Of a DNA stretch of 64,000 nt, positions 42,632-52,818 are shown one piece after another. The notes below the pieces were generated by a model. That model saw only the letters and a list, made by a program, of their open reading frames with translations. It had not been told where the DNA came from and did not search any database. This stretch comes from Oceanihabitans iliipiscarium (GTDB lineage Bacteria > Bacteroidota > Bacteroidia > Flavobacteriales > Flavobacteriaceae), in contig NZ_JBHUOV010000015.1 of the NCBI RefSeq assembly GCF_042686125.1, positions 62,001-126,000 of the forward strand, in the 5' to 3' direction. Numbering within the stretch: position 1 is the first letter of the stretch; every line of letters begins with the position of its first letter. Position numbers and translations under genes: made by a program.

Positions 42632-43456
42632 ATGAAATCAAAAAACATTTTAATTATCGGAGGAACTGGGAAAACTGGTCGCCGAGTAGCAGAAAACTTA
42701 ACTCAACAAGGACATAATGTTAGAGTTGTTGGTAGAAAAACTAACCCTGTATTTGATTGGGAAAACACAGATACTTACGATGAGGCATTGAAAGGAATGG
42801 ATAGAGCCTATATTGTATATTATCCTGATTTGGCAGTGCCAGGCTCAAGAGAGGCCATTAGCACGCTAAGCAAAAAGGCTTTAGAAGCTGGATTAGAAAA
42901 AGTAATATTACTTTCAGGGAAAGGTGAAACTGAAGCTGAAGCTTGTGAGGAAATTATCGCTAATTCTGGCTTAAACTTTACACTTGTTCGTGCGTCGTGG
43001 TTTAATCAAAATTTTAGTGAAGGTGCATTTTTAGAGTTTGTATTAAATGGTACAGTCGCATTACCAATGCCTGAAGCAAAAATTCCATTTGTTGATGTTA
43101 ATGATATTGCAGATGTAGTTTCAAAAGTCCTACTAGATGATAGTTATAACGGACAAACCCTAACTGTTACAGGACCACAAAAAAGAACCTTCAAAGAAGT
43201 TGTTGACATTATGGCTCAAGCTGCTAATAAACCTATTCAATTTGTACCTATTTCTATTGAAGAATTTAAAGATGGTATGCGACAAGCTGGACTTCCTGAA
43301 TCATATATATGGCTCTTCGGTTATCTATTTCAAGACGTATTAGGTAATCCTAATAACCAAGAAGTTTATAATGATGTTGAAAAAGTGTTGGGTAGACCTG
43401 CAAAAAGTTTTGAAACCTTCGCTAAAGAGACCGCTGCAACTGGTATTTGGAATTAA
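42632..43456 (+). CDS. NmrA-like NAD(P)-binding protein
   Basis: A 274-residue atypical SDR. The Rossmann motif is IIGGTGKTGRRVAENL (about 7-22); the NmrA/QOR2 pattern is seen in SGKGETEAEACEEIIANSGLNFTLVRASWFNQNF and in PFVDVNDIADVVSKVL. No YxxxK catalytic pair. Such proteins sense or reduce quinones with NADPH. Confidence 0.9.
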   Translation: MKSKNILIIGGTGKTGRRVAENLTQQGHNVRVVGRKTNPVFDWENTDTYDEALKGMDRAYIVYYPDLAVPGSREAISTLSKKALEAGLEKVILLSGKGETEAEACEEIIANSGLNFTLVRASWFNQNFSEGAFLEFVLNGTVALPMPEAKIPFVDVNDIADVVSKVLLDDSYNGQTLTVTGPQKRTFKEVVDIMAQAANKPIQFVPISIEEFKDGMRQAGLPESYIWLFGYLFQDVLGNPNNQEVYNDVEKVLGRPAKSFETFAKETAATGIWN

Positions 43457-43476
43457 AAACGTAAAAATCTTATAAA

Positions 43477-44214
43477 ATGAAAAAAATAATTTGCTTTTCG
43501 CTGTTTATTCTTGGCATTTCTACTCAAGTCACTAGCCAAGAACAATTATTAAGCCCACAAAATAATCCTGGCAATATTAATTTACTCAAGTCAGAAACAA
43601 CAAAAATGTCTTGGTTCATGGTAAAGGATTCAATAGAAATTAAAATAGGAGACATTTTTACTAAAATTAAGAAAGGAAAAGATAGTGTCACTATTATAAC
43701 TACTGTAGTTATGAAACAATCTCCTAGTAATTGGGTAGATAGTACTATTGTTGGAACAAAGAATTTTAAGCCAATTTATCATTCTTCATACAATCAACAG
43801 AGAGATATGGTTTTACAATTCGGTAAAAAAATAACAGGTTATTATTTAGATAAGCAATCCGATTCCAAAACTAAAATATCGGAAGAAGTTAATGAACCAT
43901 TTTTTGATAGCAACTTTTACCCTCAACTGTTAAGGATTCTTCCTTTAAAAAATGGCTATTCAAAAACTATTTCAATTTTTGACTACAATCCAAAATCAAA
44001 AATTGGGGTTATTACTGCAACAATAAAAAGTACCGAAGTAACGACCACAAAACATAATGGAAAACTAAAACAAGTTTGGAAAGTTGTAACTACTGACGAG
44101 ATTTCAAACCATACGGCATTAATTACTTATTACATTGATATGTCAACCAGAAAACTGCTAAAACAAGAACTTAATTTAGGTGCTAGAAAAATGATTATGA
44201 GATTAGATGAATAA
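43477..44214 (+). CDS. Secreted protein, DUF3108-like
   Basis: A 245-residue protein with a signal peptide (about 1-21, VTSQ) and a beta-rich body (DSIEIKIGDIFTKIKKGKDSVTIITTVVMKQS, KLKQVWKVVTTDE, ALITYYIDMSTRKLLKQEL), which recalls the DUF3108/lipoprotein-localisation fold, where the last strand carries a WYxD-type pattern. It follows the NmrA-like gene after 20 bases and is probably in its operon. Function unknown. Confidence 0.7.
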   Translation: MKKIICFSLFILGISTQVTSQEQLLSPQNNPGNINLLKSETTKMSWFMVKDSIEIKIGDIFTKIKKGKDSVTIITTVVMKQSPSNWVDSTIVGTKNFKPIYHSSYNQQRDMVLQFGKKITGYYLDKQSDSKTKISEEVNEPFFDSNFYPQLLRILPLKNGYSKTISIFDYNPKSKIGVITATIKSTEVTTTKHNGKLKQVWKVVTTDEISNHTALITYYIDMSTRKLLKQELNLGARKMIMRLDE

Positions 44215-44418
44215 AGAAAACTAAATCGAAAAGCTGTGCTTACATTGTTTATATTATTGAGTTAAAGTTATAAATGGATTAAACAAATATCAATGACTTT
44301 GTTTCCAAAAATCATCCCGTTATTTTAACCATTTATGACCTCTTAATTAGTTCTAATTTCTAAACACGAACGTTTAAAGCCCAAGAATTCACCAACTTTG
44401 CAGTAAATAATAGCAATT

Positions 44419-45381
44419 ATGAAAGCAGCAATTTATACAAACTATGGTTCCCCAGAAGTTATTCAGATTATTAATACTGAGAAACCAACACCTAAACCTA
44501 ATGAGGTTTTAGTAAAGATTAAGACTTCTTCTGTTACAAGAGCTGATACTATGATGCGCCAAGGAGTGCCCAAATATGGAAGGTTGTTTTTAGGTTTATT
44601 TAAACCGAAAAATACGGCATTGGGTACAGGGTTTTCAGGCGTTGTAGAATCTATTGGGTCACAAGTCACTAAATTTAATATAGGCGACGAGGTTTTTGGT
44701 GAAAAATTGTTTAGCAATGGTTGTAATGCAGAATTTTTATGTGTCTCAGAAGATTTAGTTATCGAAATTAAACCAAATAATATTTCTCATTTAGAAGCAG
44801 CTCCTATTTGTGATGGTTTTTTAACTTCCTACAACTTCTTAAAAGATATAGCTGATTTAAAACAAGGTCAGCATATTTTAATAAATGGTGCATCTGGAAG
44901 TCTAGGTTCAGCAGCAGTTCAATTAGCAAAAGTAATGGGCGCAAAAGTTACAGCAGTTTGTAGCACAAGAAATATTGATTTTGTAAAATCTATAGGAGCC
45001 GATGAAGTAATAGATTACACAAAAACATCCATGGCTAATATACAGGAGAAGTATAATGTCATTTATGATTCGGTTGGAACACTATCTTATAAAGATTCTA
45101 AAAAACTAATAAGTTCTAATGGTGTTTTTATGACGCCAGTATTGAGTGGTCAAATTCTTTATCGAATGTTATTTAATTCAAAGAAAGTGAAATTTGCAGC
45201 TACAGGTATAAAAAAGACTGAGGAGTTAAAACGATTATTTTTAGAATTGGTAGATTTGTTTAAACAAGGTAAACTTTATACAAATATCGATAAAAGTTAC
45301 AAGCTTTCAGATATAGCAGATGCTCATCACTATCTTGAAACTGGCCGTAAGGTTGGAAATGTTGTAATCATCAATTCATAA
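44419..45381 (+). CDS. MDR-family NAD(P)-dependent oxidoreductase
   Basis: A 320-residue zinc-independent quinone-oxidoreductase-like enzyme. NINGASGSLGSAAVQLAKVMGA (about 153-175) is the nucleotide-binding loop; the N-terminal GroES-like domain (VLVKIKTSSVTRADTMMRQG) lacks zinc ligands. It is a paralogue of the enzyme at 23104. The alpha/beta hydrolase gene follows after 26 bases. Confidence 0.9.
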   Translation: MKAAIYTNYGSPEVIQIINTEKPTPKPNEVLVKIKTSSVTRADTMMRQGVPKYGRLFLGLFKPKNTALGTGFSGVVESIGSQVTKFNIGDEVFGEKLFSNGCNAEFLCVSEDLVIEIKPNNISHLEAAPICDGFLTSYNFLKDIADLKQGQHILINGASGSLGSAAVQLAKVMGAKVTAVCSTRNIDFVKSIGADEVIDYTKTSMANIQEKYNVIYDSVGTLSYKDSKKLISSNGVFMTPVLSGQILYRMLFNSKKVKFAATGIKKTEELKRLFLELVDLFKQGKLYTNIDKSYKLSDIADAHHYLETGRKVGNVVIINS

Positions 45382-45407
45382 TTCATCAATCAAAAAACGA
45401 ACTGCAA

Positions 45408-46265
45408 ATGTTTTTCAAATCACAAGAAGGAAAATCAAAAATTTTAAGTCTATACAATCAAAAACTTAAAGAACTACAGGTTAATTATACAGAGGAACTA
45501 ATAGAAACCAAATTCGGTAAAACCAATGTAATTATCGTTGGTGATACTAAATTACCTCCTCTTATGCTTATACACGGTACAGGAGGTTGCGCACCACAAA
45601 TTTTAGATTCCTTCCCTAATTTAGCCTCAAAATATTGTGTCTATGCAATAGATGTACTAGCTCAACCGAATAAAAGTGCTGAGAATAGACTGGGAATGAA
45701 ATCTTTGGATTATGGAAATTGGCTAACAGAAATCATCATAAAACTAAGACTTAAAGAGGTGACTTTAGTTGGTTTTTCATTTGGTGGTTTAATTAGTTTA
45801 AAAGCTTTAGAATTTAATCAAACCCCAATAAAAAAGGTGTTCTTAATTGCACCAGTTTATATTGTTAACGGAAACCCAATTAAAAACGTATTCAAAATGT
45901 TTATACCATTGAAGAAGTTTATAAAAACGAATAATCAAGAATACATCAAAAAGGTAATGAATATCCTTTTTTCTGACTATGATGATTTTGCATTAGCTTT
46001 TATGTCAACTACTTTTCAAAATTGCAATATGGATTTTTCATCTTTACCAACAATTTCTAAACAGACTGCAAAAAATATAAAAACTCCAATAACCATTGTT
46101 GCTGCAGAAAATGATATCATGTTTCCAGGAAGAAAAATGATAAAAAGAGCAAAACAAATATTTCCATCTTTAGAGGAAGTTGTCTTGTTAAAAGGTTCTA
46201 AACACGTACCAAGTTCTAAGGACTTTATGAAAATAGAGCATATAATAATGGATGAAATCAAATAA
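45408..46265 (+). CDS. Alpha/beta hydrolase
   Basis: A 285-residue soluble hydrolase. The oxyanion motif LIHGTGG (about 54-60), the nucleophile elbow GFSFGG (about 124-129), the acid in AAENDIMF and the His in KGSKHVPS form a complete Ser-Asp-His triad. Substrate unknown. The leader has the sequence ATCAATCAAAAAACGA (45385-45400), shared with the leaders at 47256 and 48751. Confidence 0.88.
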   Translation: MFFKSQEGKSKILSLYNQKLKELQVNYTEELIETKFGKTNVIIVGDTKLPPLMLIHGTGGCAPQILDSFPNLASKYCVYAIDVLAQPNKSAENRLGMKSLDYGNWLTEIIIKLRLKEVTLVGFSFGGLISLKALEFNQTPIKKVFLIAPVYIVNGNPIKNVFKMFIPLKKFIKTNNQEYIKKVMNILFSDYDDFALAFMSTTFQNCNMDFSSLPTISKQTAKNIKTPITIVAAENDIMFPGRKMIKRAKQIFPSLEEVVLLKGSKHVPSSKDFMKIEHIIMDEIK

Positions 46266-46421
46266 TATAATAATAGCTGCAATAAAATATCTAACATTTC
46301 CTGAACATAATTTTTTTGCGTTATCAAGTTTCAGTATTAGAAAAAGCTGACTATCATGTTATTGCGCCAAATCAAATAGCTTTTCTTAACTTAAGTTAAT
46401 GAAATTCATTTTGAGAGTAAA

Positions 46422-46429
46422 TAATTTTG
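46422..46429 (+). promoter_or_regulatory. Putative -7 element of the DUF4386 gene
   Basis: TAATTTTG matches TAnnTTTG, 13 bases before the ATG at 46443. Confidence 0.4.
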
Positions 46430-46442
46430 TGTAGAATTTAAT

Positions 46443-47150
46443 ATGCAGATTATGAAACAAGTCGCTAAAGTATCAGGAATTGCTTATACAATGATTTTTC
46501 TTGCTGGTTTTTATGCAAATTTTGCAGTGCTAGAAAGTCTTGTAGATACTACTAGTTCAGCAATAACTACTGCAAATTTCATTAATAATCACTCTCAATT
46601 AGGAAACGGATTACTTGCGTTTGTAATCATGTTGTTTTTTGATTTAATATTAGTTTGGTCACTTTTTGGTTTAACAAAATCAGTAAATAGAAAAGTGACT
46701 TATATCGCTTCTATATTTCGGTTTTTACATGCCCTTTTTTTTGGAATTGCTTTAATCAAACTATGGAAAATCTATTCGCTAACATTGACTGTGAGCCATT
46801 CTACAAATTTGCAGCATCGTATATCAGAACTACTATCGAATTTTGACATACTCTGGACAATTGGATTGGTGTTTTTTGGAATTCACTTAATTTTTTTAGG
46901 TTCTCTAATTATAAAATCAACATATATGCCTAAAGCCTTGGGTATTCTATTATTACTTGCTGCCTTAGGCTATATCATAGATGGCGTGGCAAAACTAAGT
47001 ATGCCTAATTATGTTAACTATAAAAATATTTTTGAAGTCATCGTAATTATGCCGTCGGTTATTGGTGAGTTTTCATTCACTGTTTGGTTATTAATTAAAG
47101 GGCTTAAAAAAGGAGACATTATAAAAAAAAAGAAAAATAATGTAACTTAA
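46443..47150 (+). CDS. DUF4386 family membrane protein
   Basis: A 235-residue polytopic inner-membrane protein with about six hydrophobic segments. DUF4386 pattern: KVSGIAYTMIFLAGFYANFAVLESLV at the start, FLGSLIIKSTYMPKALGILLLLAALGYIIDG and MPSVIGEFSFTVWLLIKG at the end. Function is not known. A decayed relative lies at about 56690-57040. Confidence 0.85.
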   Translation: MQIMKQVAKVSGIAYTMIFLAGFYANFAVLESLVDTTSSAITTANFINNHSQLGNGLLAFVIMLFFDLILVWSLFGLTKSVNRKVTYIASIFRFLHALFFGIALIKLWKIYSLTLTVSHSTNLQHRISELLSNFDILWTIGLVFFGIHLIFLGSLIIKSTYMPKALGILLLLAALGYIIDGVAKLSMPNYVNYKNIFEVIVIMPSVIGEFSFTVWLLIKGLKKGDIIKKKKNNVT

Positions 47151-47276
47151 AGACACAGTTTTCAGTCGTATTTAAAAGCAAATAGATTTTCTTAAGATAG
47201 CTTAAGAATATTGATTAACAAATAGACTAAGTTTGACTTAAGAATTAGAATTACAATCAATCAAAAAACGAGCATT

Positions 47277-48353
47277 ATGAAATTAGAATATTTAAAACGA
47301 ATCAGGGTTTTAGTGATCACCTTCTTGATAATGCAAGTAATACATTCACAGCATTTGGAAGCTCATATTGATAGTGTTTTGGTTAATGTTTTTAAGGATA
47401 AGAATGGACCAGGAGGTGTGTTTTTAGTGGCAAAAAATGGTAAGTTGAATTACAGAAAAGCATTTGGTAAGTCAAATATAGAACTTGATGTAGATATGGT
47501 TCCAGATAACGTTTTTCAAATCGGTTCCATGACCAAACAATTTACAGCTATAGCTATTATGATGCTTGAAGAACAAGGTAAATTAAATGTTAATGATGTT
47601 GTTTCAAAATTTATTCCAGATTATCCTAATGGAAACAATATTACCCTTCATCATTTATTGACACATACCTCTGGAATTAAGGATTTTACTAAGATGAAAT
47701 CCATTATGAGTATTGCAAAAGAAGATCTTACACCCAAAGAGTTAGTAGATTTTTTTAAAAATGAACCTGTAGAGTTTAAGTCAGGTGAAAAATTTGAGTA
47801 TAATAATTCTGGTTATGTCGTTTTGGGATATATCATTGAGTTAGTATCAGGAAACACGTATGAAGATTTTATAGAAACAAACATCTTCGAAAAGCTTGCA
47901 ATGAACAATTCTCGTTATGCGAGTGATAGAGCGATTGTAAAGAAAAGAGCTTATGGCTATCATAACAGAGGAGCGTTTACAAACAAAATGTATGTGAGTT
48001 TAAGTATTCCGTATGCTTCTGGTTCTTTAATGTCAACTGTTGATGATATGTTAAAATGGCAAGAAGCTATTAACAATAATCTGTTAGTTTCTCGAAATAC
48101 AAAAGATAAAGTATTTAGCAAAAATAAATTAAACAATGGAGAGCAATTTACCTATGGTTATGGTTGGCATTTAAAAGATATTGATGGTGTGCCAACGAGA
48201 GAGCATGGAGGAAGTGTATTTGGCTTTAAATCTATGAGTGTTTATGTACCAAGTTTAGATATTTATGTCATAGGGTTTAGTAATTGTGATTGTAATTCGC
48301 CAACACAGGTGACAAGGGATATTACGTCCTTAGTAATCAAAAACTTTAAATAG
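47277..48353 (+). CDS. Serine hydrolase of the class C beta-lactamase family
   Basis: A 358-residue secreted enzyme: signal peptide (about 1-25, HSQH), nucleophile SMTK (in GSMTKQFTA), YxN in YNNSGY and the late motif EHGGSVFG in place of KTG. It lacks the TPR tail of the two other such proteins in the window. Probably an esterase or DD-peptidase-like enzyme; substrate unknown. The leader carries the 24-base sequence shared with the ABC ATPase gene. Confidence 0.9.
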   Translation: MKLEYLKRIRVLVITFLIMQVIHSQHLEAHIDSVLVNVFKDKNGPGGVFLVAKNGKLNYRKAFGKSNIELDVDMVPDNVFQIGSMTKQFTAIAIMMLEEQGKLNVNDVVSKFIPDYPNGNNITLHHLLTHTSGIKDFTKMKSIMSIAKEDLTPKELVDFFKNEPVEFKSGEKFEYNNSGYVVLGYIIELVSGNTYEDFIETNIFEKLAMNNSRYASDRAIVKKRAYGYHNRGAFTNKMYVSLSIPYASGSLMSTVDDMLKWQEAINNNLLVSRNTKDKVFSKNKLNNGEQFTYGYGWHLKDIDGVPTREHGGSVFGFKSMSVYVPSLDIYVIGFSNCDCNSPTQVTRDITSLVIKNFK

Positions 48354-48376
48354 TAAAAATTTTAAAATAAAACGAT

Positions 48377-48721
48377 ATGCCACACTTTGTAATAGACTGT
48401 TCGCAACAAATCATAGAACTGAAATCACCTGAAATTATCATGCAAAAAGTGTATGATACAGCAAAGTCAACTGGATTGTTTACTCCTGAAGATATTAAAG
48501 TAAGAATTAATCCTTTTCAATATTATAATGTAGGTAATTCTAAAGATAATTTCATTCATGTATTTACTAACATCATGGAAGGAAGAACCACAGAACAAAA
48601 AGCAGAACTTTCAAAACGAATAGTTACTGAACTTAAAGCCATGTTTCCTGAAGTACCTATTATTTCTATAAACATAAGAGATTTCGAAAAGGCAACATAT
48701 TGTAATAGAAATATAATTTAG
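48377..48721 (+). CDS. CHMI-family tautomerase (5-carboxymethyl-2-hydroxymuconate isomerase-like)
   Basis: A 114-residue protein starting MPHFVIDCSQ, so with the catalytic N-terminal proline (after Met removal) of the tautomerase superfamily. The length and the stretch FIHVFTNIMEGRTTEQKAELSKRIV are those of the CHMI family, whose prototype acts in homoprotocatechuate breakdown. No other gene of that pathway is near, so the substrate here is probably different. It lies between the serine hydrolase and the ABC ATPase. Confidence 0.85.
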   Translation: MPHFVIDCSQQIIELKSPEIIMQKVYDTAKSTGLFTPEDIKVRINPFQYYNVGNSKDNFIHVFTNIMEGRTTEQKAELSKRIVTELKAMFPEVPIISINIRDFEKATYCNRNII

Positions 48722-48771
48722 AAATGCATATTAAAGCTAAAAATGATAATATCAATCAAAAAAAGAGCATT

Positions 48772-49644
48772 ATGAATACCTTAAAAATTAACAATTTAAA
48801 TCTAATCTACAAAAATGGATATAATGCCATTAATGGTATTTCCCTAGAGATAAAGAATGGCATGTTTGGTTTGTTAGGTCCCAATGGCGCTGGTAAATCC
48901 TCTTTAATGAAAACGATCGTAGGCTTACAAAAGCCAACTTCAGGTTCTATTGAGTTTAATGATATAGATGTCGTACAAGACACAGATTATATCAAAAAAA
49001 ATCTAGGATTTTTGCCACAGGATTTTGGTGTTTACCCTAAAGTAAATGCATACGATTTATTAAACCATATAGCGATTTTAAAAGGTGTTAATAATAAAGT
49101 TGAACGTCAGAAACAAATTCAATATTTGTTAGAAAAAGTCAACCTGTGGAATTTTAGAGATAAAGAGGTACATACCTTTTCTGGTGGTATGAAACAGCGA
49201 TTTGGAGTTGCCCAAGCTTTACTTGGCGACCCAAAAATCATTATTGTAGACGAGCCAACAGCAGGACTAGATCCAGAGGAGCGTAACCGTTTTAACACGC
49301 TTTTAAGTGATATTAGTAGTGAAGTAGTTGTGATTTTATCTACTCATTTAGTTGAAGATGTGAAAAATCTATGTTCTGAAATGACCATAATGAATAAAGG
49401 TAGAATTCTTAAAACTGGTAAGCCAAAAGAATTAATTGAAGATTTAGAAGGTAAAATCTGGTCAAAATTTATTGATAGTGATGAACTGGAAATTTACCAA
49501 TCAAATCTAAAAGTTATTAGTCAGCAACTTATAGAGCGTCAACTTCAAATTACAGTGTTTTCACCTACACAACCTGAAGGATTTTCACCAGTTGAACCAA
49601 TACTAGAACACGTTTACTTTAATGTTCTTTCTCAAAACAGTTAA
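48772..49644 (+). CDS. ABC transporter ATP-binding protein
   Basis: A 290-residue ATPase. The ATG at 48772 is preferred over the in-frame ATG at 48724, because the 24 bases before and including it copy the leader of the gene at 47277. Walker A GPNGAGKSS, Q-loop LPQDFG, signature FSGGM, Walker B IIIVDEP and H-loop STH are complete; a C-terminal 80-residue tail follows. It works with the permease/peptidase fusion that starts two bases downstream. Confidence 0.93.
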   Translation: MNTLKINNLNLIYKNGYNAINGISLEIKNGMFGLLGPNGAGKSSLMKTIVGLQKPTSGSIEFNDIDVVQDTDYIKKNLGFLPQDFGVYPKVNAYDLLNHIAILKGVNNKVERQKQIQYLLEKVNLWNFRDKEVHTFSGGMKQRFGVAQALLGDPKIIIVDEPTAGLDPEERNRFNTLLSDISSEVVVILSTHLVEDVKNLCSEMTIMNKGRILKTGKPKELIEDLEGKIWSKFIDSDELEIYQSNLKVISQQLIERQLQITVFSPTQPEGFSPVEPILEHVYFNVLSQNS

Positions 49645-49646
49645 TT

Positions 49647-52600
49647 ATGAATGCTATACTTCAATTTCAATTAAAGCATAGCGGTAACCGTTATGTTTTA
49701 GGTTTAACAGCTTTAATATTAGTGCTTATAGGATGGTTTTGTGGTTATAAGTTTAACCTAACTGCTGGTGAAGGAATTTATCTTAATTCCCCATACACCA
49801 TTGGCTTTATGATGGCTTTGTTGAGTCTGTCAATAATTTTTATGGCTATTTTATTTGCCTTAGAGATTCTGTTTAAGGAATGGGACACAAAATTTGATAT
49901 TATGTTGTTCTCGTATCCAATTACGCTTAAAAACTATTTAATAGGGAAATTCTCAGTGTTTACTTTAAAAACTTTTTTAAGTTTTTTAATCTTAATTATA
50001 GGTTTTGTCATAGGTCAAAACTCGCGTACTGGAAACGAAATACAGTTAGGATTTAGTTTTTGGTCGTATCTCTATCCTTTTTTAATCTTTGGAGTTTTAA
50101 ACTGTTTTTTTGTTTGTAGCTTCTTGTTTATGATTGCTTATATTACACGTAAGAAGTTATTAGTGGTTATTGGAGGTTTATTGTTGTATGTACTTTACAT
50201 GATATTATTAGTGTTTTCTAATTCGCCATTTATGGCAGGAAGCATACCACAATCTATTGAAGTACAGCAACTATCATCATTATTAGATCCTTTTGGAGTT
50301 TCTGCATATTTCTTTGAAGCTAGAGACTTGAGTGTTACCGAAAAAAATCAGTTTATCGTTTCATTAAAAGGCTTTTTGGCTATCAATCGTATCGCTTATA
50401 TATTGTTATCAATATTGTTTTTGGTTATTTCTTATCGTTTTTATGTATTTAGTAAAGCGACAAGTAAAAAGGAATTAAAGCGTAAACAGCATAAAGTTAA
50501 AGACGCAAAAGTAAGATTAACAAAAGTTAAAACACCTGCTCTTAATTTTGGTTTTAAGTCAGAGTTCAGTTCAATCATTTCCTTTGCAAAGGTTGATGTA
50601 ATTTACCTTTTTAAAAGTGTAACTATAGTAGCCGTTTCAATGCTGTTGGTATTCTTTGTTGGTATGGAGATGTATTCTGATATAGATAAAGGCATTCGTT
50701 TACCAAATTATTATGCCAGTTCAGGACTTTTGGCAACTTCTATTTCTCAAAGCTTTCACTTATTAGGAGCATTTATTCTAGTGTATTTTATAAATGATAT
50801 GTATTGGAGAAGTAATACAGCCAATTTTTATTTAATTGAAGACAGTACATTTTTTTCAAAAGTAAAATTAAAAGGGCATTTAATGTCATTAGCTGTGCTA
50901 TTGGTCTTCTTAACGACGCTACTTATAGTAATTGCATTAGTGTTTCAAATAAGTTATGGATATACCCAAATTGATTGGTTGGCTTATTTTGGGGTTATGA
51001 TATTTAATACAATTCCGCTTTTTCTTTTCGGTACATTGTTACTTCTTATCAATACGATTATAAATAACAAATATGTAGCCTTAGGAGTTTCAATATTAGC
51101 GGTTGTAGTTTTTGCAACACCAATAATTAAGATGTTATTACCATATCCATTGTTACACATTTTCTCAGGGTTCAATGGTGTGTTTAGCGACTTAAATGGT
51201 TATGGTGCTTATCTGTTGGCCTTTTCAAACAGATTGCTTTTTGGAATTTGTCTTTTAGGTTTAATTTGGATTTTTAATTCCTATTTAAAATTTAAACAAT
51301 GGACTAAAATCAAATCTTTTATTGTTATTATTTTCTTTGGATTAGGCGTTTTTGGAGGCTTTAATTTCATGAATGGTTATTCACCAAAAAATGAAGAAGC
51401 ACAAATAATTGAAGCGGTTGGTTATGAAAAAAATTACCGTCATTATCAAAATATATCGCAACCTACAATTATAAATGTAGATACAAAAATAGACTTGTAT
51501 CCTTCTGAAAATGCTTATAAAATTCAAGGAAAATATAGAATTCAAAATCTATCAGATAAACCGATATATAAGATTCTATTGAATTTTCATTCCGACTTAG
51601 AATTAAATGAAGCAACATTTAGAATGCATAATATAGATATTTCAGTTGATGAGATTGTTTCAGAGATAAAACTTGATGAGCCTTTTATGCCAAGTGATAC
51701 AGCGACTCTGGAGTTTAATTTATCATACAAATGGTTCGCTGTAAATGGGCATCAATCTTTTAATGCTATCGTTGATAATGGTACGTTTATGAGGATTAGC
51801 AATTATTATCCTTTATTGGGATACCAATCAGATAAAGAGATAGAAGACCAGCAAAAACGAGAAGAATATGGACTTGGAAATCCAACACGTTTAAAGAAGC
51901 TTGAAGCTCCAGAAGTTTTTAAAAATGACTTTATCAATTTAGATATGGTAGTGTCTACGGAAAGCAATCAAACACCTATGGGAATAGGTAATATTGTTAA
52001 AACCTGGACTGAAAACGATAGGACAAATACCCAGTATAAAGCCGATGGTATTCCATTTCGATTTGCAGTTGCATCTGCTAAGTATCAAAGGCAATCTGTC
52101 AAGCATCGTAACATAGAAATTGAAGTACTTTACCATGACATGCATTTTGAAAATGTAGATCGATTACTAAAAAATGCCGTACTGAGTTTAGATTATTGTG
52201 TGAATAATTTTAGTGCTTATCCATTTGAAAAAATAAGTTTTGTTGAGGTCTCATCTTTTACGAGTGGATTTGCAGCAACAGCATATCCAGCGACCATTTT
52301 TATGACCGAAAACATGATATTTCATGCTAATATAGATAGTGATCCAAGTAAAGATGTAATAAATGAACTAGCAGGTCATGAATTGGCTCATATATGGTGG
52401 GGAAATAGTCAAATAAATCCAGATGAAAGAGAAGGAGCTTCATTGCTCACAGAGTCTTTAGCGATGTATACCGAAATGATGATTTACAAAAAGTTGTATG
52501 GGAAAGAACGCATGATGGAACGTGTTAAAGTACATCAACAAATTTATGATAATGAAAAAGGACTTTATGGAGATCCACCTTTATACAAAGTGCCTTATGG

Positions 52601-52817
52601 TGCAACACATATAGCTTACTCAAAAGGAGCAATCGCAATGGTGGAATTATCTGAATTAATAGGCGAAGATAAAGTAAATCAGGCGTTAAGAAGTTTTTTA
52701 GCTAATAACAAATATCCAAAAAAACCAACGTCTTTAGATTTGCTTGAGGAATTATATAAAGTAGTACCAAATGAGGCAGTCAAATCTGAAATTGATAAAT
52801 TATTTAGGGCAATATAA
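49647..52817 (+). CDS. ABC-2 permease fused to M1-family aminopeptidase
   Basis: A 1056-residue inner-membrane protein. The first about 580 residues hold a dozen hydrophobic segments in two ABC-2-type halves; after residue about 590 a periplasmic M1 peptidase domain follows, with HELAH (zinc ligands and catalytic Glu) and a downstream Glu in LLTESLAMYTEM; the GxMEN-type loop is replaced by SSFTSGFAATAYPATIF. This fusion is common in Bacteroidota next to an ABC ATPase. The transported or cleaved peptide is unknown. Confidence 0.92.
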   Translation: MNAILQFQLKHSGNRYVLGLTALILVLIGWFCGYKFNLTAGEGIYLNSPYTIGFMMALLSLSIIFMAILFALEILFKEWDTKFDIMLFSYPITLKNYLIGKFSVFTLKTFLSFLILIIGFVIGQNSRTGNEIQLGFSFWSYLYPFLIFGVLNCFFVCSFLFMIAYITRKKLLVVIGGLLLYVLYMILLVFSNSPFMAGSIPQSIEVQQLSSLLDPFGVSAYFFEARDLSVTEKNQFIVSLKGFLAINRIAYILLSILFLVISYRFYVFSKATSKKELKRKQHKVKDAKVRLTKVKTPALNFGFKSEFSSIISFAKVDVIYLFKSVTIVAVSMLLVFFVGMEMYSDIDKGIRLPNYYASSGLLATSISQSFHLLGAFILVYFINDMYWRSNTANFYLIEDSTFFSKVKLKGHLMSLAVLLVFLTTLLIVIALVFQISYGYTQIDWLAYFGVMIFNTIPLFLFGTLLLLINTIINNKYVALGVSILAVVVFATPIIKMLLPYPLLHIFSGFNGVFSDLNGYGAYLLAFSNRLLFGICLLGLIWIFNSYLKFKQWTKIKSFIVIIFFGLGVFGGFNFMNGYSPKNEEAQIIEAVGYEKNYRHYQNISQPTIINVDTKIDLYPSENAYKIQGKYRIQNLSDKPIYKILLNFHSDLELNEATFRMHNIDISVDEIVSEIKLDEPFMPSDTATLEFNLSYKWFAVNGHQSFNAIVDNGTFMRISNYYPLLGYQSDKEIEDQQKREEYGLGNPTRLKKLEAPEVFKNDFINLDMVVSTESNQTPMGIGNIVKTWTENDRTNTQYKADGIPFRFAVASAKYQRQSVKHRNIEIEVLYHDMHFENVDRLLKNAVLSLDYCVNNFSAYPFEKISFVEVSSFTSGFAATAYPATIFMTENMIFHANIDSDPSKDVINELAGHELAHIWWGNSQINPDEREGASLLTESLAMYTEMMIYKKLYGKERMMERVKVHQQIYDNEKGLYGDPPLYKVPYGATHIAYSKGAIAMVELSELIGEDKVNQALRSFLANNKYPKKPTSLDLLEELYKVVPNEAVKSEIDKLFRAI

Positions 52818-52818
52818 A

